Positions 1 to 9,384 of a DNA stretch of 45,509 nt are shown here, in pieces. The position numbers were made by a program, and so were the translations under genes. The stretch comes from Chitinophaga pinensis (lineage in GTDB: Bacteria; Bacteroidota; Bacteroidia; Chitinophagales; Chitinophagaceae): positions 1 through 45,509 of the forward strand of contig CAMCAY010000014.1 of assembly GCA_945872815.1 (NCBI GenBank). The letters are read 5' to 3'. How positions within the stretch are numbered: position 1 is the stretch's first letter; each line of letters begins with the position of its first letter. The notes beneath the pieces were generated by a model. It made no database searches. It worked only from the letters and a program-made list of their open reading frames with translations, and was not told where the DNA came from.

Positions 1-1
1 G

Positions 2-754
2 TATTATGACATTGAAAAACTTAAAAAAAAAATTAAAAAGCCAATTGCTTTATACGAAGTGTACTATTTGGGTAATTCTATAACTCATACAAATTATTTA
101 CAGTTACAAAACCATCATGGAGTAGAACGTTTTGACTGGAATTTTTCTGTTTCAGATATTGCAGAAATAAGAAGCTTGCCTTCGCCTTCATTAAGATGGA
201 GTTCAATTGGGTTGCATTTAGCAAATTGTGGGTTAAGGCCAACAACTAAAAATGAATTAATAGCTATTATAGACTTTGCACAGATTGGTTTTGAAGAATA
301 CAGGAAAGAGCAGATTAGAATTCTAGAATCTTTTCCTCAAATTAAATTAATTTATTTAGAGGGTCAATATACATTTGAACAGATTAGAGATTTGTATCAG
401 CAAGCCAGTTTAATTTTTATTCAATTCCCTGAAGCATATGGTGTATCTATTGCTGAGTGTTTATCAGCTGGATGTAAGGTTGTAGTTAAAGAGGAAGAGT
501 GGGCTATGTCTTGGAGACTAGTAAATGAAAGTAATGATGAGTTTTTGCCTGATTGTTTTTTTGTTTACGATAATAGTCAACTACTTCATGCTTATCTTAA
601 GGACTACATAGCTAATTTTATTCCTGAAAAAAACGCATTTGATGTTCATGATTCATTTATGCAACATTATCCTCACTTTTATTATGGAAATAAAAGTCAA
701 TTATTAGATTCATTTAAGCATATTGAAAACTATAAATTTTACGATCAAGAATGA
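2..754 (+). CDS. Glycosyltransferase, C-terminal part (5'-truncated by window)
   Basis: The frame is open from the first base of the window with no stop, so the gene starts upstream; a GTG at 59 is only an internal candidate. The visible 250 residues end in a GT-B type C-terminal half. The stretch FPEAYGVSIAECLSAGCKVV has the E-x7-E-like pattern that binds the nucleotide sugar in GT4 enzymes. A preceding helix-rich segment (YTFEQIRDLYQQASLIFIQ) matches the usual lead-in to that site. The stop overlaps the next start as ATGA, so it is the first visible gene of the polysaccharide operon. Sugar specificity cannot be inferred. The family call is fairly firm; the exact GT class is not. Confidence 0.72.
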   Translation, partial: YYDIEKLKKKIKKPIALYEVYYLGNSITHTNYLQLQNHHGVERFDWNFSVSDIAEIRSLPSPSLRWSSIGLHLANCGLRPTTKNELIAIIDFAQIGFEEYRKEQIRILESFPQIKLIYLEGQYTFEQIRDLYQQASLIFIQFPEAYGVSIAECLSAGCKVVVKEEEWAMSWRLVNESNDEFLPDCFFVYDNSQLLHAYLKDYIANFIPEKNAFDVHDSFMQHYPHFYYGNKSQLLDSFKHIENYKFYDQE

Positions 755-1935
755 AGGTGTTGATTATAGCTCCTTATGCAAATATCACTCCCCCTCAAAA
801 TGGAGGAATGCATAGATGTGTTAATTTGATTGATCAGGTATCTAAATTTGCAGAAACAACTGTTATTTCTTTTCAATCAACTATAGAATGGATAAAACAT
901 CCATTTAAAAAAATTGATAACATCCATTTTATTTCAGTTGAATTTTTTAAAATCAACAATTATAATTGGTTTAAAAAAATATCTAGGAGACTATATAACG
1001 CTATTATTTATAGAATTATTAAGAGGCAAATCAAGGGCCCTGCAGATATTAATTTAATATCATACTATTCGCATTTGATAAAAGTGTTGAAAAGCAATGA
1101 ATTTGATTTTGTTATTTTAGAAAATTTAAGTTCATTGAATGCTGTTTCTATTATTAGAAGAAATTCTTCTAAATCTAAAATAATTTACGATGCTCATAAT
1201 TTTGAAATCAACTTAACGAGTATTTATAATAAGCGTTACAAAAAACTAATCATAAATAAGGAGCAAGCATTGCATAATACAGTTGACAAAGTTTGGGTTT
1301 GTAGTGAAATTGATAATGAATTGTTTCAAAAAGCAAATAACTACAATCTAAATAGTGACATTATACCCAATGGGACTGTTTTATTTCCTCATTTCCCAAT
1401 TACTACGAATAAAAAATATGATTTGTTGTTTTGTGGTTCATTGGATTATAAACCCAATGAAGAAGGTTTAATATGGTTTATTGATAATTGCTGGCCTTTT
1501 ATTAAATCCGCTAAATCTGATTGTAATTTCATAGTTGTAGGTTCGGGTAATCTTAGTTTTATTTTATCAGAAAAATTGAATACTGATGGAATTATTTATT
1601 TAGGAACAGTAGATGATGTTTCTGAATACTATAACCAAACCATAATTTCCATAGTTCCTTTGTTGAAAGGCAGTGGAACAAGATTGAAGATTTTGGAAGC
1701 TATGTCTTTAGGCATTCCAGTTATTTCTACATCCAAAGGAGCAGAAGGTATTGAATGTAGAGACGAAGAGAATATTTTAATAGCTGATTCTGCAAGCGAG
1801 TTTACATCTAAAATTTTGTCATTATTGGCGAATGAAAAAATGAGGCAAATTTTAATTTCCAATGCAAATTTGTTGGTAAAAGAAAAATACGATTGGGATT
1901 TTATTGGGAAAAAAATTGAAAAATCACTTCAGTAA
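751..1935 (+). CDS. Glycosyltransferase family 4
   Basis: This 394-aa GT-B enzyme likely transfers a sugar from a nucleotide donor onto the growing lipid-linked repeat unit on the cytoplasmic face of the inner membrane. The N-terminus (MKVLIIAPYANITPPQNGGMH) has the glycine-rich acceptor loop of GT4. A YDAHNFE motif sits mid-protein, and the C-terminal half has LLKGSGTRLKILEAMSLG, the acidic donor-binding motif. The start ATG overlaps the upstream stop by 4 nt, indicating translational coupling. The length is normal for the family. Donor and linkage are unknown. Confidence 0.85.
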   Translation: MKVLIIAPYANITPPQNGGMHRCVNLIDQVSKFAETTVISFQSTIEWIKHPFKKIDNIHFISVEFFKINNYNWFKKISRRLYNAIIYRIIKRQIKGPADINLISYYSHLIKVLKSNEFDFVILENLSSLNAVSIIRRNSSKSKIIYDAHNFEINLTSIYNKRYKKLIINKEQALHNTVDKVWVCSEIDNELFQKANNYNLNSDIIPNGTVLFPHFPITTNKKYDLLFCGSLDYKPNEEGLIWFIDNCWPFIKSAKSDCNFIVVGSGNLSFILSEKLNTDGIIYLGTVDDVSEYYNQTIISIVPLLKGSGTRLKILEAMSLGIPVISTSKGAEGIECRDEENILIADSASEFTSKILSLLANEKMRQILISNANLLVKEKYDWDFIGKKIEKSLQ

Positions 1936-2785
1936 TTTGGAAAATCCTTTAGTTAGTATAATTATCACTACTTACAATCGGGAAGAATACATTGAGCAAG
2001 CTATAACCAGTGTATTGTCTTCTACTTATATAAATTTTGAATTGATTATATCCGATGATTGTTCTACTGATCAATCTATTTTTATTATTAATAAATATTT
2101 AAACACAGATTCCAGGATAAAACTCTATAACAACGAAATTAATATTGGAGATTATCCAAATAGAAATAAAGCAGTAAGTTATACAAAAGGTAAATATCTG
2201 AAGTTTGTGGATAGCGATGATTTTGTTTACCCCGACACAATTCGCATCATGGTTGATGCAATGGAAAGACATCCATCAGCTGCATTTGCCATTTCATCAA
2301 GAACTGAAAATGTTGAAAAATATTTCACCTCTTACGAAGCTTATCATTACCATTTTTATAAAAGGGGGTTGTTAGATTACGGGCCTACTGCTGCTATTAT
2401 CAGAAGGAATTTTTTTTTACAGGTAGGAGGCTTTAAAGAGCTTCAAAATATTAGTGATATGGATTTGTGGTTTAGATTGGCTGCAAAATTCTCAATCGTA
2501 GAGCTGCCTAAAAATCTTGTTTATTGGAGGATTCATGCTAATCAACAAATTAAAATTGCTCCTGAAAAATACACAGAATATTATTGTAGGATTCTTTCTG
2601 AAAATTTGCTCTCTGACGCATGCCCTCTTACAAAAGATGAATCTTATAAAATTATCAGAGAAAAAAGACATCAAAACACTCTTTCAATAATTAGATATTT
2701 TTTAAGTACTTACAATTTAAAAAAAAGTTTGTTTTTGTGGAAAGTCAATAATCACAAAATGTCAGAATTGTTTCAATGGAATTAG
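1904..2785 (+). CDS. Glycosyltransferase family 2
   Basis: A GT-A fold family 2 transferase of about 290 aa. The N-terminal core begins PLVSIIITTYNREEYIEQAI, followed by ISDDCSTD (nucleotide binding) and KFVDSDD, the DxD-like metal site. No ATG precedes the core. The frame opens at TTG 1904, which overlaps the upstream gene by 32 nt; TTG 1916 or TTG 1937 are equally possible starts, and 1937 would almost remove the overlap. It lies in the middle of the operon, so it should add one residue of the repeat unit. Substrate unknown. Confidence 0.85.
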   Translation: MGKKLKNHFSNLENPLVSIIITTYNREEYIEQAITSVLSSTYINFELIISDDCSTDQSIFIINKYLNTDSRIKLYNNEINIGDYPNRNKAVSYTKGKYLKFVDSDDFVYPDTIRIMVDAMERHPSAAFAISSRTENVEKYFTSYEAYHYHFYKRGLLDYGPTAAIIRRNFFLQVGGFKELQNISDMDLWFRLAAKFSIVELPKNLVYWRIHANQQIKIAPEKYTEYYCRILSENLLSDACPLTKDESYKIIREKRHQNTLSIIRYFLSTYNLKKSLFLWKVNNHKMSELFQWN

Positions 2786-3777
2786 TGTCTGTTATCATAC
2801 CCGTTTACAATGGTGAAAAGACTATTTGTAGATGTGTAGATTCTGTTTTAAGTCAAACTTGGACTAATATTGAAATAATTATTGTCAATGATGGATCTAC
2901 TGATGGAACATGCGATATTTTAGCAAGTAAATACAGCAATGATAATCGCATACAAGTTATTTCTCAAAATCAATCGGGTAGCCCAGTGGCAAGAAATAAA
3001 GGAATTAAAAATGCTAAAGGTAATTATTTTCAGTTTTTAGATTCTGATGATTATCTATGCAATAATAAAATAAAGAATCAAATCGAACTTGCAGGAAGTG
3101 ATAAATCTGTATTAGTATGGTGTAGTACAAAAAAAAATAGTATCAACCAAGAAACTAATTACAAAATTATTGACAAGAAAGAGCTGTACAACATCAATGA
3201 CCCTCTGTCATTTTTATTGTGTTTAAATGGAATTGACGGCAACATTTCTATGATTCAGCCAAATGCCTTTTTAGTTAGCAAAGAGCTTTTGAATAAAGCT
3301 GGAAATTGGAATGAATCACTCAGATATTCTCCTGACGATGACAGTGAATTTTTTTCAAGGGTTATTTTGTCTTCAAAAAAAATTCTCTTTGATAAAAATA
3401 GTTTCAATTATTATTCTGCACAAAAAAATTCATTGTCTGGAAAATTTGACTCATTATCTGCTTCTGGAGCATTGAAAACATTAAAATTGAAATTTGATAA
3501 CATACTTTTAATTGAAAATAGTTTGTCTGTAAGAATGTTATATCGCAAACATCTGAGCATTGTTTCTTATTTATATGGTCCATACAATAGTGAAGTTTTG
3601 ATTGAATCTCTTAACATTATTCGTTCACTCGGTTTTAAAACGTATGCTTCTGTAGGAGGATTTTATTTCAGATTTATTGCTTACTTTACTTCATTTAATA
3701 CAGCCCTAAAACTTCGACATTTTTTAAAAGGTCTATTAAAAATCAGTAATATTATTTCGATTTTTATATTAAGATGA
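2776..3777 (+). CDS. Glycosyltransferase family 2
   Basis: A 333-aa GT2 enzyme with textbook motifs: VSVIIPVYNGEKTICRCVDS at the N-terminus, IVNDGSTDGT, the PVARNKGI helix and QFLDSDDYL (metal-binding DxD). A later SPDDDSEFF stretch resembles the acceptor/catalytic acidic site. It overlaps the end of the preceding GT2 by 10 nt. The C-terminal part has an aromatic and hydrophobic stretch (FYFRFIAYFTSF) that may lie against the membrane. It probably extends the same glycan; donor unknown. Confidence 0.87.
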   Translation: MELVSVIIPVYNGEKTICRCVDSVLSQTWTNIEIIIVNDGSTDGTCDILASKYSNDNRIQVISQNQSGSPVARNKGIKNAKGNYFQFLDSDDYLCNNKIKNQIELAGSDKSVLVWCSTKKNSINQETNYKIIDKKELYNINDPLSFLLCLNGIDGNISMIQPNAFLVSKELLNKAGNWNESLRYSPDDDSEFFSRVILSSKKILFDKNSFNYYSAQKNSLSGKFDSLSASGALKTLKLKFDNILLIENSLSVRMLYRKHLSIVSYLYGPYNSEVLIESLNIIRSLGFKTYASVGGFYFRFIAYFTSFNTALKLRHFLKGLLKISNIISIFILR

Positions 3778-4805
3778 AGATACTTGTTATAGGTTCGAAA
3801 AATAATAATGCAATCGAAAGATATTATTTACAACATCTTTCACAGCACAATGATATTTCGCATGTTGAATTTTATGGTGCGCATGATGTTTTTTTGAATT
3901 ATTATAATCGTAATGTAGTAAATAAGTTTTTGTATAGATTTAAACTCAGCAGGATTTTGTATGTTATCAATAGTAAAATTAAAAAGAAAATATCTGCGTT
4001 TAAGCCTGATGTATTGCTCGTTTTTAAAGGAATGGAAATATTCCCCGATACATTGCAATGGATAAAGAAAAAATCGGTTTTTATTGTTAACTACAATACT
4101 GATAATCCTTTTGTTTTTTCAGGCAGAGGAAGTGGAAATATCAATATTAAAAAATCAATTTCTCTTTACGATTTATTTATCAGTTATGATAAAGAAATTT
4201 CTGAACTTGTCAAAAATAAGTTTGCTATAGATACTTTCGTTTTGCCTTTTGCATTTGAGAATGTATTTAATAAATCAAGCAGTTTTTCTGTTATAAACAA
4301 ATTGTGCTTTATTGGGAATGAAGATAAAGAACGTTTGATGTTCATTAATCAATTGGCAAACAAAGGAGTTCCAATCGATTTATTTGGTTACTGGAAAAAG
4401 AAAAAATTACATCAAGGGATCAATTATTGTGGAAAATTAGAAAATGATAACCTGTTTGAATATATGAGTAGATATAGAGTTCAACTCAATTTATTACGAT
4501 CTCACAATCGAGATTCTCATAATATGCGAACTTTTGAAATACCCGCAGCGGGATCCATCCAATTGGCTCCATTTACTGATGATCATCTTTCTTTTTTTGA
4601 ATCAGATAAGGAGATTTTTCTTTTCACTGATGTTAATGATTGTTTCAATCAAATTAATAAAATATTATCCTTTGAAAAAGTAGTCGCTGATCAACATTTA
4701 GCAAACTCTAGAAGTAGATTATTGAATTCTAATTATTCATATATTGATCGTACAATTTCTTTAGTCGAAGTAATAAAGAATAAATATGAACAAAAGGTTA
4801 GATAA
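3774..4805 (+). CDS. CgeB/DUF3880-like glycosyltransferase
   Basis: The 343-aa protein starts MKILVIGSKNNNAIERYYLQ and shows features of the CgeB-like GT-B group. These are FKPDVLLVFKGMEI in the N-terminal domain, a short NYNTDNPF motif, and a C-terminal HNMRTFEIPAAGSIQLAP block that corresponds to the RxFE-x-A(A/C)G donor site of Glyco_trans_1_2 proteins. The ATG overlaps the upstream stop as ATGA and its own end overlaps the next gene by 20 nt. It is probably a cytoplasmic transferase of the same polysaccharide pathway. The family assignment is from motifs only. Confidence 0.72.
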   Translation: MKILVIGSKNNNAIERYYLQHLSQHNDISHVEFYGAHDVFLNYYNRNVVNKFLYRFKLSRILYVINSKIKKKISAFKPDVLLVFKGMEIFPDTLQWIKKKSVFIVNYNTDNPFVFSGRGSGNINIKKSISLYDLFISYDKEISELVKNKFAIDTFVLPFAFENVFNKSSSFSVINKLCFIGNEDKERLMFINQLANKGVPIDLFGYWKKKKLHQGINYCGKLENDNLFEYMSRYRVQLNLLRSHNRDSHNMRTFEIPAAGSIQLAPFTDDHLSFFESDKEIFLFTDVNDCFNQINKILSFEKVVADQHLANSRSRLLNSNYSYIDRTISLVEVIKNKYEQKVR

Positions 4806-5940
4806 GGATAAAATTGCAGTTATACATTTTCAACCGGTTGAATTATATCCACCTGGAATGAATTTAGTGAACTACTTAGGAAAATATTCTCTATCTCTTA
4901 TTTTATTACTTTCCAATTCTCTTAATCAGAAATTAAATTTAAAGCCATTTTCATCAGATGCCATTAATATTGAAATAGTCAGACCTTCTGTAATTCCCGA
5001 AAATTTCTTTCTAAGATATTTTAATTATTTAAAATTTTATTGGGTTTCATTATTTTATCTTTTTTATTATCGTCCTGCTGTGGTTATATATTTTGAATCT
5101 ATCTCTTCATTTCCTGCTTTAGTTTATAAAAAATTTTTTACTAATGCTAAAATTATGGTTCATTATCATGAGTATACGAATCCTCATGAATACAAAAATG
5201 GAATGAGATTGGTTAGATTTTTACATAAAAAGGAGATTGGAATTTATAGGCAATTTGAATGGATTTCACATACCAATATGGAGAGATTAAGGAGATTTAG
5301 AAATGATTTTAAGCTACATGATATGCCAGACTCCTTATTTCATTCAATGCCAAATTATCCTTCCTATTCTTGGTGTAAGAAAAATAAAAACCTTGATGGT
5401 GAAAAGTTGAAATTGGTTTATGTTGGATCATTGGGACTTGATACATCCTATTTAAGAGAAGTAATAGCTTGGGTTTTGCAAAATCAATATTTTATTTCAC
5501 TCGATATTTACTCGTTTAATATAAAGAAAGATGCACTTGATTTAATACAAAATTTACATTGTGGGAGTATTCAATATAAAGGGTATGTTGATTATTTTGA
5601 AATGCCTAATGTTCTAATTAATTATCATACTGGACTGGTTATATACAAGCCATTGACTGAAAATTATTTGTACAATGCCCCCAATAAGATATTTGAATAT
5701 TTGGCTTGTGGATTAAATGTAATTATACCAGATTCAATGAATTATGCAAATCAATATGTAAATCAAGAATTCAATCAAAGTATTATTTCAGTAGATTTTG
5801 AAAATTTGCAAACCTTTGATTTTAATATTTTATTAAAGAATAAAGCATCTTCTGATTTGCCAACACAATTTATTGCTGAATTTGTTTATGCAGAAATATT
5901 AGCTTGTTTTAAAAATGTTCAACAGGAAAAGCATGATTAA
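4786..5940 (+). CDS. Glycosyltransferase (GT4-like)
   Basis: A protein of 384 aa with a GT-B layout. The N-terminal half has a hydrophobic aromatic patch (FYWVSLFYLFYYRPAVVIYF) of the kind that anchors GTs to the membrane, then HYHEYTNPHEY. The C-terminal half has LVYVGSLGLDTSYL and a donor-binding NAPNKIFEYLACGLNVIIP block, with E and G in the expected places. It overlaps both neighbours by short stretches, so it is co-translated with the operon. Start MNKRLDKDK at 4786 is supported by the packing. Specificity unknown. Confidence 0.78.
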   Translation: MNKRLDKDKIAVIHFQPVELYPPGMNLVNYLGKYSLSLILLLSNSLNQKLNLKPFSSDAINIEIVRPSVIPENFFLRYFNYLKFYWVSLFYLFYYRPAVVIYFESISSFPALVYKKFFTNAKIMVHYHEYTNPHEYKNGMRLVRFLHKKEIGIYRQFEWISHTNMERLRRFRNDFKLHDMPDSLFHSMPNYPSYSWCKKNKNLDGEKLKLVYVGSLGLDTSYLREVIAWVLQNQYFISLDIYSFNIKKDALDLIQNLHCGSIQYKGYVDYFEMPNVLINYHTGLVIYKPLTENYLYNAPNKIFEYLACGLNVIIPDSMNYANQYVNQEFNQSIISVDFENLQTFDFNILLKNKASSDLPTQFIAEFVYAEILACFKNVQQEKHD

Positions 5941-7099
5941 AAAACTTGCAATTATTACAACGCATCCTGTTCAATACAATGTTCCTCTTTTTCAAATATT
6001 ACATTCAAACAAAAAAATTGAAATTAAGGTTTTTTATACATGGGGAGACGATGTTTTGATTAAAAAATTCGACCCTGGTTTTAATATAAATGTTGATTGG
6101 GATTTGCCAATGATTCAAAACTATAGTTGTCAATTCTGTTTAAATATTGCAAAGAATAAAGGTTCTCATCATTTCTTTGGTATTGATAATCCTTATTTGT
6201 TTGATAATCTTAAGGATTATTCGCCTGATGGAATATTGTTGTTTGGTTGGCGTTTTAACAGTCATTTGAATGTTTTAAGACATTTTAAAGGAAAAATTCC
6301 AATAATGTTCAGAGGTGATTCAACATTGGTTGACAATAAAGGATTTTTTAAAAATAAGCTTCGATTACTTTTTTTAAAATGGATATATCGAAATGTTGAC
6401 ATTGCTTTATTTACAGGTAAAAATAATTATGATTATTTCATAGCATCTGGTTTAAAATCTAGTCAACTAATTTTTGCTCCCCACGCTGTTGATAATGTTC
6501 GTTTCGGGAATTTGTCCAACGAAATAAAAGAGTTTTCTTTTAAAATCAAAGAATCATTAAGTATACTTTCAGAAGATTTTGTTTTTTTATATACTGGCAA
6601 ATTTGAACCAAAAAAAGATCTGTTATTTCTAATTGAAGCTTTCAAAAATGCTTCTCTTGGCAATAAAGTTCATTTGATACTTGCTGGTTCAGGAATTCAA
6701 GAAAATGAAATTAAACATTCAGTCAGAAATTGTAAAAATATCCATGTAATAGGATTTATAAATCAATTAAACATACCAGCTATTTATGAAATGGCTGATG
6801 TATTTGTACTTCCGTCAAAAGGGCCCAATGAAACATGGGGATTGTCTGTAAATGAAGCAATGGCAAATGGGAAAGCCGTTATGGTAAGTAATAAATGTGG
6901 TTGTGCAATTGATTTAGTTAAAGGAAATGGATATGTTTTTGAGTCTGGTAACAGTCTTGATTTAATAAGTAAATTAAAATTTATTTGTTCAGATAGAAAT
7001 AATGTAGAAAAGATGAAATTGAATTCTAAAAATATCATTCAATCATATTCTTTAGAAAATCTTGCTTCAGTAATTGAATCTGTAGTAATTGGTTTATGA
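5933..7099 (+). CDS. Glycosyltransferase family 4
   Basis: About 388 aa. I place the start at ATG 5933 rather than the in-frame ATG at 5915. The sequence AGGAAAAGC just upstream is a reasonable ribosome binding site, and MIKKLAIITTHPVQYNVPLF is the conserved N-terminus of this group. Other motifs are GDSTL in the middle, FLYTGKFEPKKDLLFLIEAF in the donor domain, and LPSKGPNETWGLSVNEAMAN followed by GKAVMVS, the E-x7-E donor site. It belongs to the repeat-unit assembly set and couples to the next gene through ATGA. Confidence 0.85.
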   Translation: MIKKLAIITTHPVQYNVPLFQILHSNKKIEIKVFYTWGDDVLIKKFDPGFNINVDWDLPMIQNYSCQFCLNIAKNKGSHHFFGIDNPYLFDNLKDYSPDGILLFGWRFNSHLNVLRHFKGKIPIMFRGDSTLVDNKGFFKNKLRLLFLKWIYRNVDIALFTGKNNYDYFIASGLKSSQLIFAPHAVDNVRFGNLSNEIKEFSFKIKESLSILSEDFVFLYTGKFEPKKDLLFLIEAFKNASLGNKVHLILAGSGIQENEIKHSVRNCKNIHVIGFINQLNIPAIYEMADVFVLPSKGPNETWGLSVNEAMANGKAVMVSNKCGCAIDLVKGNGYVFESGNSLDLISKLKFICSDRNNVEKMKLNSKNIIQSYSLENLASVIESVVIGL

Positions 7100-8016
7100 G
7101 TATTGTTATTTGTAAATTACCAAAATCAGGATTAGGAAATCAACTCTTTCCATTGATGCATGCAATGGTTTTTGCACACATCAATCAAATGCCGCTCAAA
7201 ATAATTGGTTATCATCAATTTAAAATAGGGCCTTATTTAAGAAATGAAAAATCCAAAAGAAATTATTTAGGATATTTTAGATTCCAAAAATCAATTGCTG
7301 GAGAATTAATTGATAGATTAATCTGTCAATATTTCTTGTTTAAATATACTATTAATGCAGAGCCTGCATTGATAAAATTAAATAAAGTAGAAAAGAAAAA
7401 TATTGCATTTATATTTTCAATACTTCCATCTTACAATGATTATTTTGTCCATTTGAGGGAGCATAGAAAATTGGTAATTGATTTAATAAATTCAAGTTTA
7501 TCTTCAGTAATTAAAAGAAAATTATTTCAAGCTGAAAGTTCTGCAATCGGAGTACATATTCGAATGGGTGATTTTAAGAAATTAATTAAACAGGAAGAAT
7601 TTTTGGGTGGGCATGTAAGAACCCCGGAAGAATATTTTGTTTCAATCATTAATGAAATCAGACTGTTTGTTGGTTTTGAAATAGCTATTTCAGTTTTTAC
7701 TGATGGATATAAAGAAGAATTTCATTTGTTGACTAATTTGAGTAATGTGTCATTTATTGACAGTAAAAACGATATGGTTGATTTGCTATCATTAAGCAAA
7801 TGTAGATTAATTGTTACTTCACAAGGTAGCACATACAGTTATTGGGCCTCATTTATTTCAGATGCATCTGTTATTCATCATCCTAAACATATACATTCAA
7901 TATTTGGGAAAGAAAATAATGGAAATTATGAAGGTTATTTAAATATGAATAACCCTTTATTGTTATCAAAGTTAGAATTAATTAAAAATGAATATCTAAT
8001 GAAAGTTAATTCATAA
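7096..8016 (+). CDS. GT11-like alpha-1,2-fucosyltransferase
   Basis: The 306-aa protein carries a near N-terminal GLGNQLFPLMHAM segment and a central GVHIRMGDF motif, the HxRxGD signature that binds GDP-fucose in GT11 and related fucosyltransferases. SVFTDG and a C-terminal LSLSKCRLIVTSQGSTYSYW block match the later conserved regions of GT11. If correct, the glycan contains fucose or a related 6-deoxyhexose. No GDP-fucose synthesis genes are visible, so they must lie outside the window. The distance from characterised members is unknown. Confidence 0.68.
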   Translation: MSIVICKLPKSGLGNQLFPLMHAMVFAHINQMPLKIIGYHQFKIGPYLRNEKSKRNYLGYFRFQKSIAGELIDRLICQYFLFKYTINAEPALIKLNKVEKKNIAFIFSILPSYNDYFVHLREHRKLVIDLINSSLSSVIKRKLFQAESSAIGVHIRMGDFKKLIKQEEFLGGHVRTPEEYFVSIINEIRLFVGFEIAISVFTDGYKEEFHLLTNLSNVSFIDSKNDMVDLLSLSKCRLIVTSQGSTYSYWASFISDASVIHHPKHIHSIFGKENNGNYEGYLNMNNPLLLSKLELIKNEYLMKVNS

Positions 8017-9384
8017 ATGAAAACGCTCTTTAAAGTCAATATTAATTGGGGTCTTTTTCTTTTGCTTTCTGCAAGTATCAGACTTATTTTTTTAGACATT
8101 TCTATTTTTTCATTTGTTGCCATTCTTATAACACTTTTTCAATTTGTTTTATTATTTCATTCAATTGGAAAAATTATTCCTATAAGATATTTATTTGGGT
8201 CACTTATGTGTTTACAACTTCTTCTTGGACCTGTTTTGGCTTATAATGGACTTGATACTTATCAAATAGGATTTTATAAAATGCAAATTCCTGAGCAAGA
8301 ATATTTTTTGTATGTTATACCTGCTGTTATTATGTTCATTTTTGGACTTCATTTTAAAGCGGGCACTTTTTTGGGAGAAACAGTTGATGTTGAGCAAATC
8401 GAACAATATTTAATTAAGAATCGTCAATTGCCATTTATATTAATAATCATTGGATTTATCTCCAGTATTACGGGTTCTTTTTTTTCTAATGATTTTGCTT
8501 TTGTTTTTTTTCTATTAGGTGGATTTAAATTTATTGGTGTGTTTTTATTGATGTTTAGTCAACACACATTGAAGCCAGTTTATTTGATATTGGTGTATGC
8601 TTCTATTATTGCTTCCTCCATTGTTAATGCTATGTTTCACGATCTGTTAATATGGTTGATATTTTTAGGAATGATATTTGCCATTAAATATCAGCCATCA
8701 AGATTTTTAAAATCAATATTCGTCATTTCATTTATTGCATTGGCTGTATTTATTCAAATAATTAAACCTGATTACAGAAAATCAACATGGAAACAAGGGG
8801 AAGAAGCAGGTGTGATGACATTGGAGAAAACCATTAATCAAAGGCAGGAGCTTACTGGTTTTTTTGATAGTAAACAGTTGGCACAAAGTAATGTAAGAAT
8901 CAATCAGGGAGCTATTATCACTAATATTATGAGGAATGTACCTGAACATGTCCCTTATGCTAATGGTACAGAATTGTTAGAAGTACTCGAAGCTTCTATT
9001 TTACCCAGAATTATTGCACCTGATAAGTTAAATGCAGGCGACAGGGATTTTTTTATGAAATGGTCAGGAATGGTCATTTCAAGTAATACCTCTATGGGAT
9101 TGAGCTCCGTAGGTGATGCTTATGTCAATTTTGGTATAATAGGCGGTTGTTTTTTTATGTTTTTTTATGGTTGGTTATTTAACGCAACATTGAAAATATT
9201 TGCTAACTATAAATCTCAATTTCCCATATTGATTTTATTTGTTTGTTTGGTTTTTTATTACCCAATTAGACCTGATTGTGAGTTGCATACTATTTTAGGA
9301 CATCTGTTTAAGTCTTGTTTTTTGATTTTTTTAATGTGTAGCTTTTGGAAAAATGAACTTAGGTTTAAAGCTTCTTCTAATTGA
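8017..9384 (+). CDS. Wzy-like O-antigen/EPS polymerase, multi-pass membrane protein
   Basis: A protein of 455 aa with about ten to twelve hydrophobic helices and a large polar loop at roughly residues 250-360 (from PDYRKSTWKQ to SSVGDAYVNFG). This is the layout of Wzy polymerases and O-antigen ligases, which join lipid-linked repeat units on the periplasmic side. The ATG directly follows the upstream stop with no gap. It sits two genes before an exosortase homologue; Bacteroidota exosortase loci often include a dedicated Wzy-like protein, so the two may work together. Wzy proteins have little sequence conservation, so the call rests on topology and context. Confidence 0.65.
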   Translation: MKTLFKVNINWGLFLLLSASIRLIFLDISIFSFVAILITLFQFVLLFHSIGKIIPIRYLFGSLMCLQLLLGPVLAYNGLDTYQIGFYKMQIPEQEYFLYVIPAVIMFIFGLHFKAGTFLGETVDVEQIEQYLIKNRQLPFILIIIGFISSITGSFFSNDFAFVFFLLGGFKFIGVFLLMFSQHTLKPVYLILVYASIIASSIVNAMFHDLLIWLIFLGMIFAIKYQPSRFLKSIFVISFIALAVFIQIIKPDYRKSTWKQGEEAGVMTLEKTINQRQELTGFFDSKQLAQSNVRINQGAIITNIMRNVPEHVPYANGTELLEVLEASILPRIIAPDKLNAGDRDFFMKWSGMVISSNTSMGLSSVGDAYVNFGIIGGCFFMFFYGWLFNATLKIFANYKSQFPILILFVCLVFYYPIRPDCELHTILGHLFKSCFLIFLMCSFWKNELRFKASSN

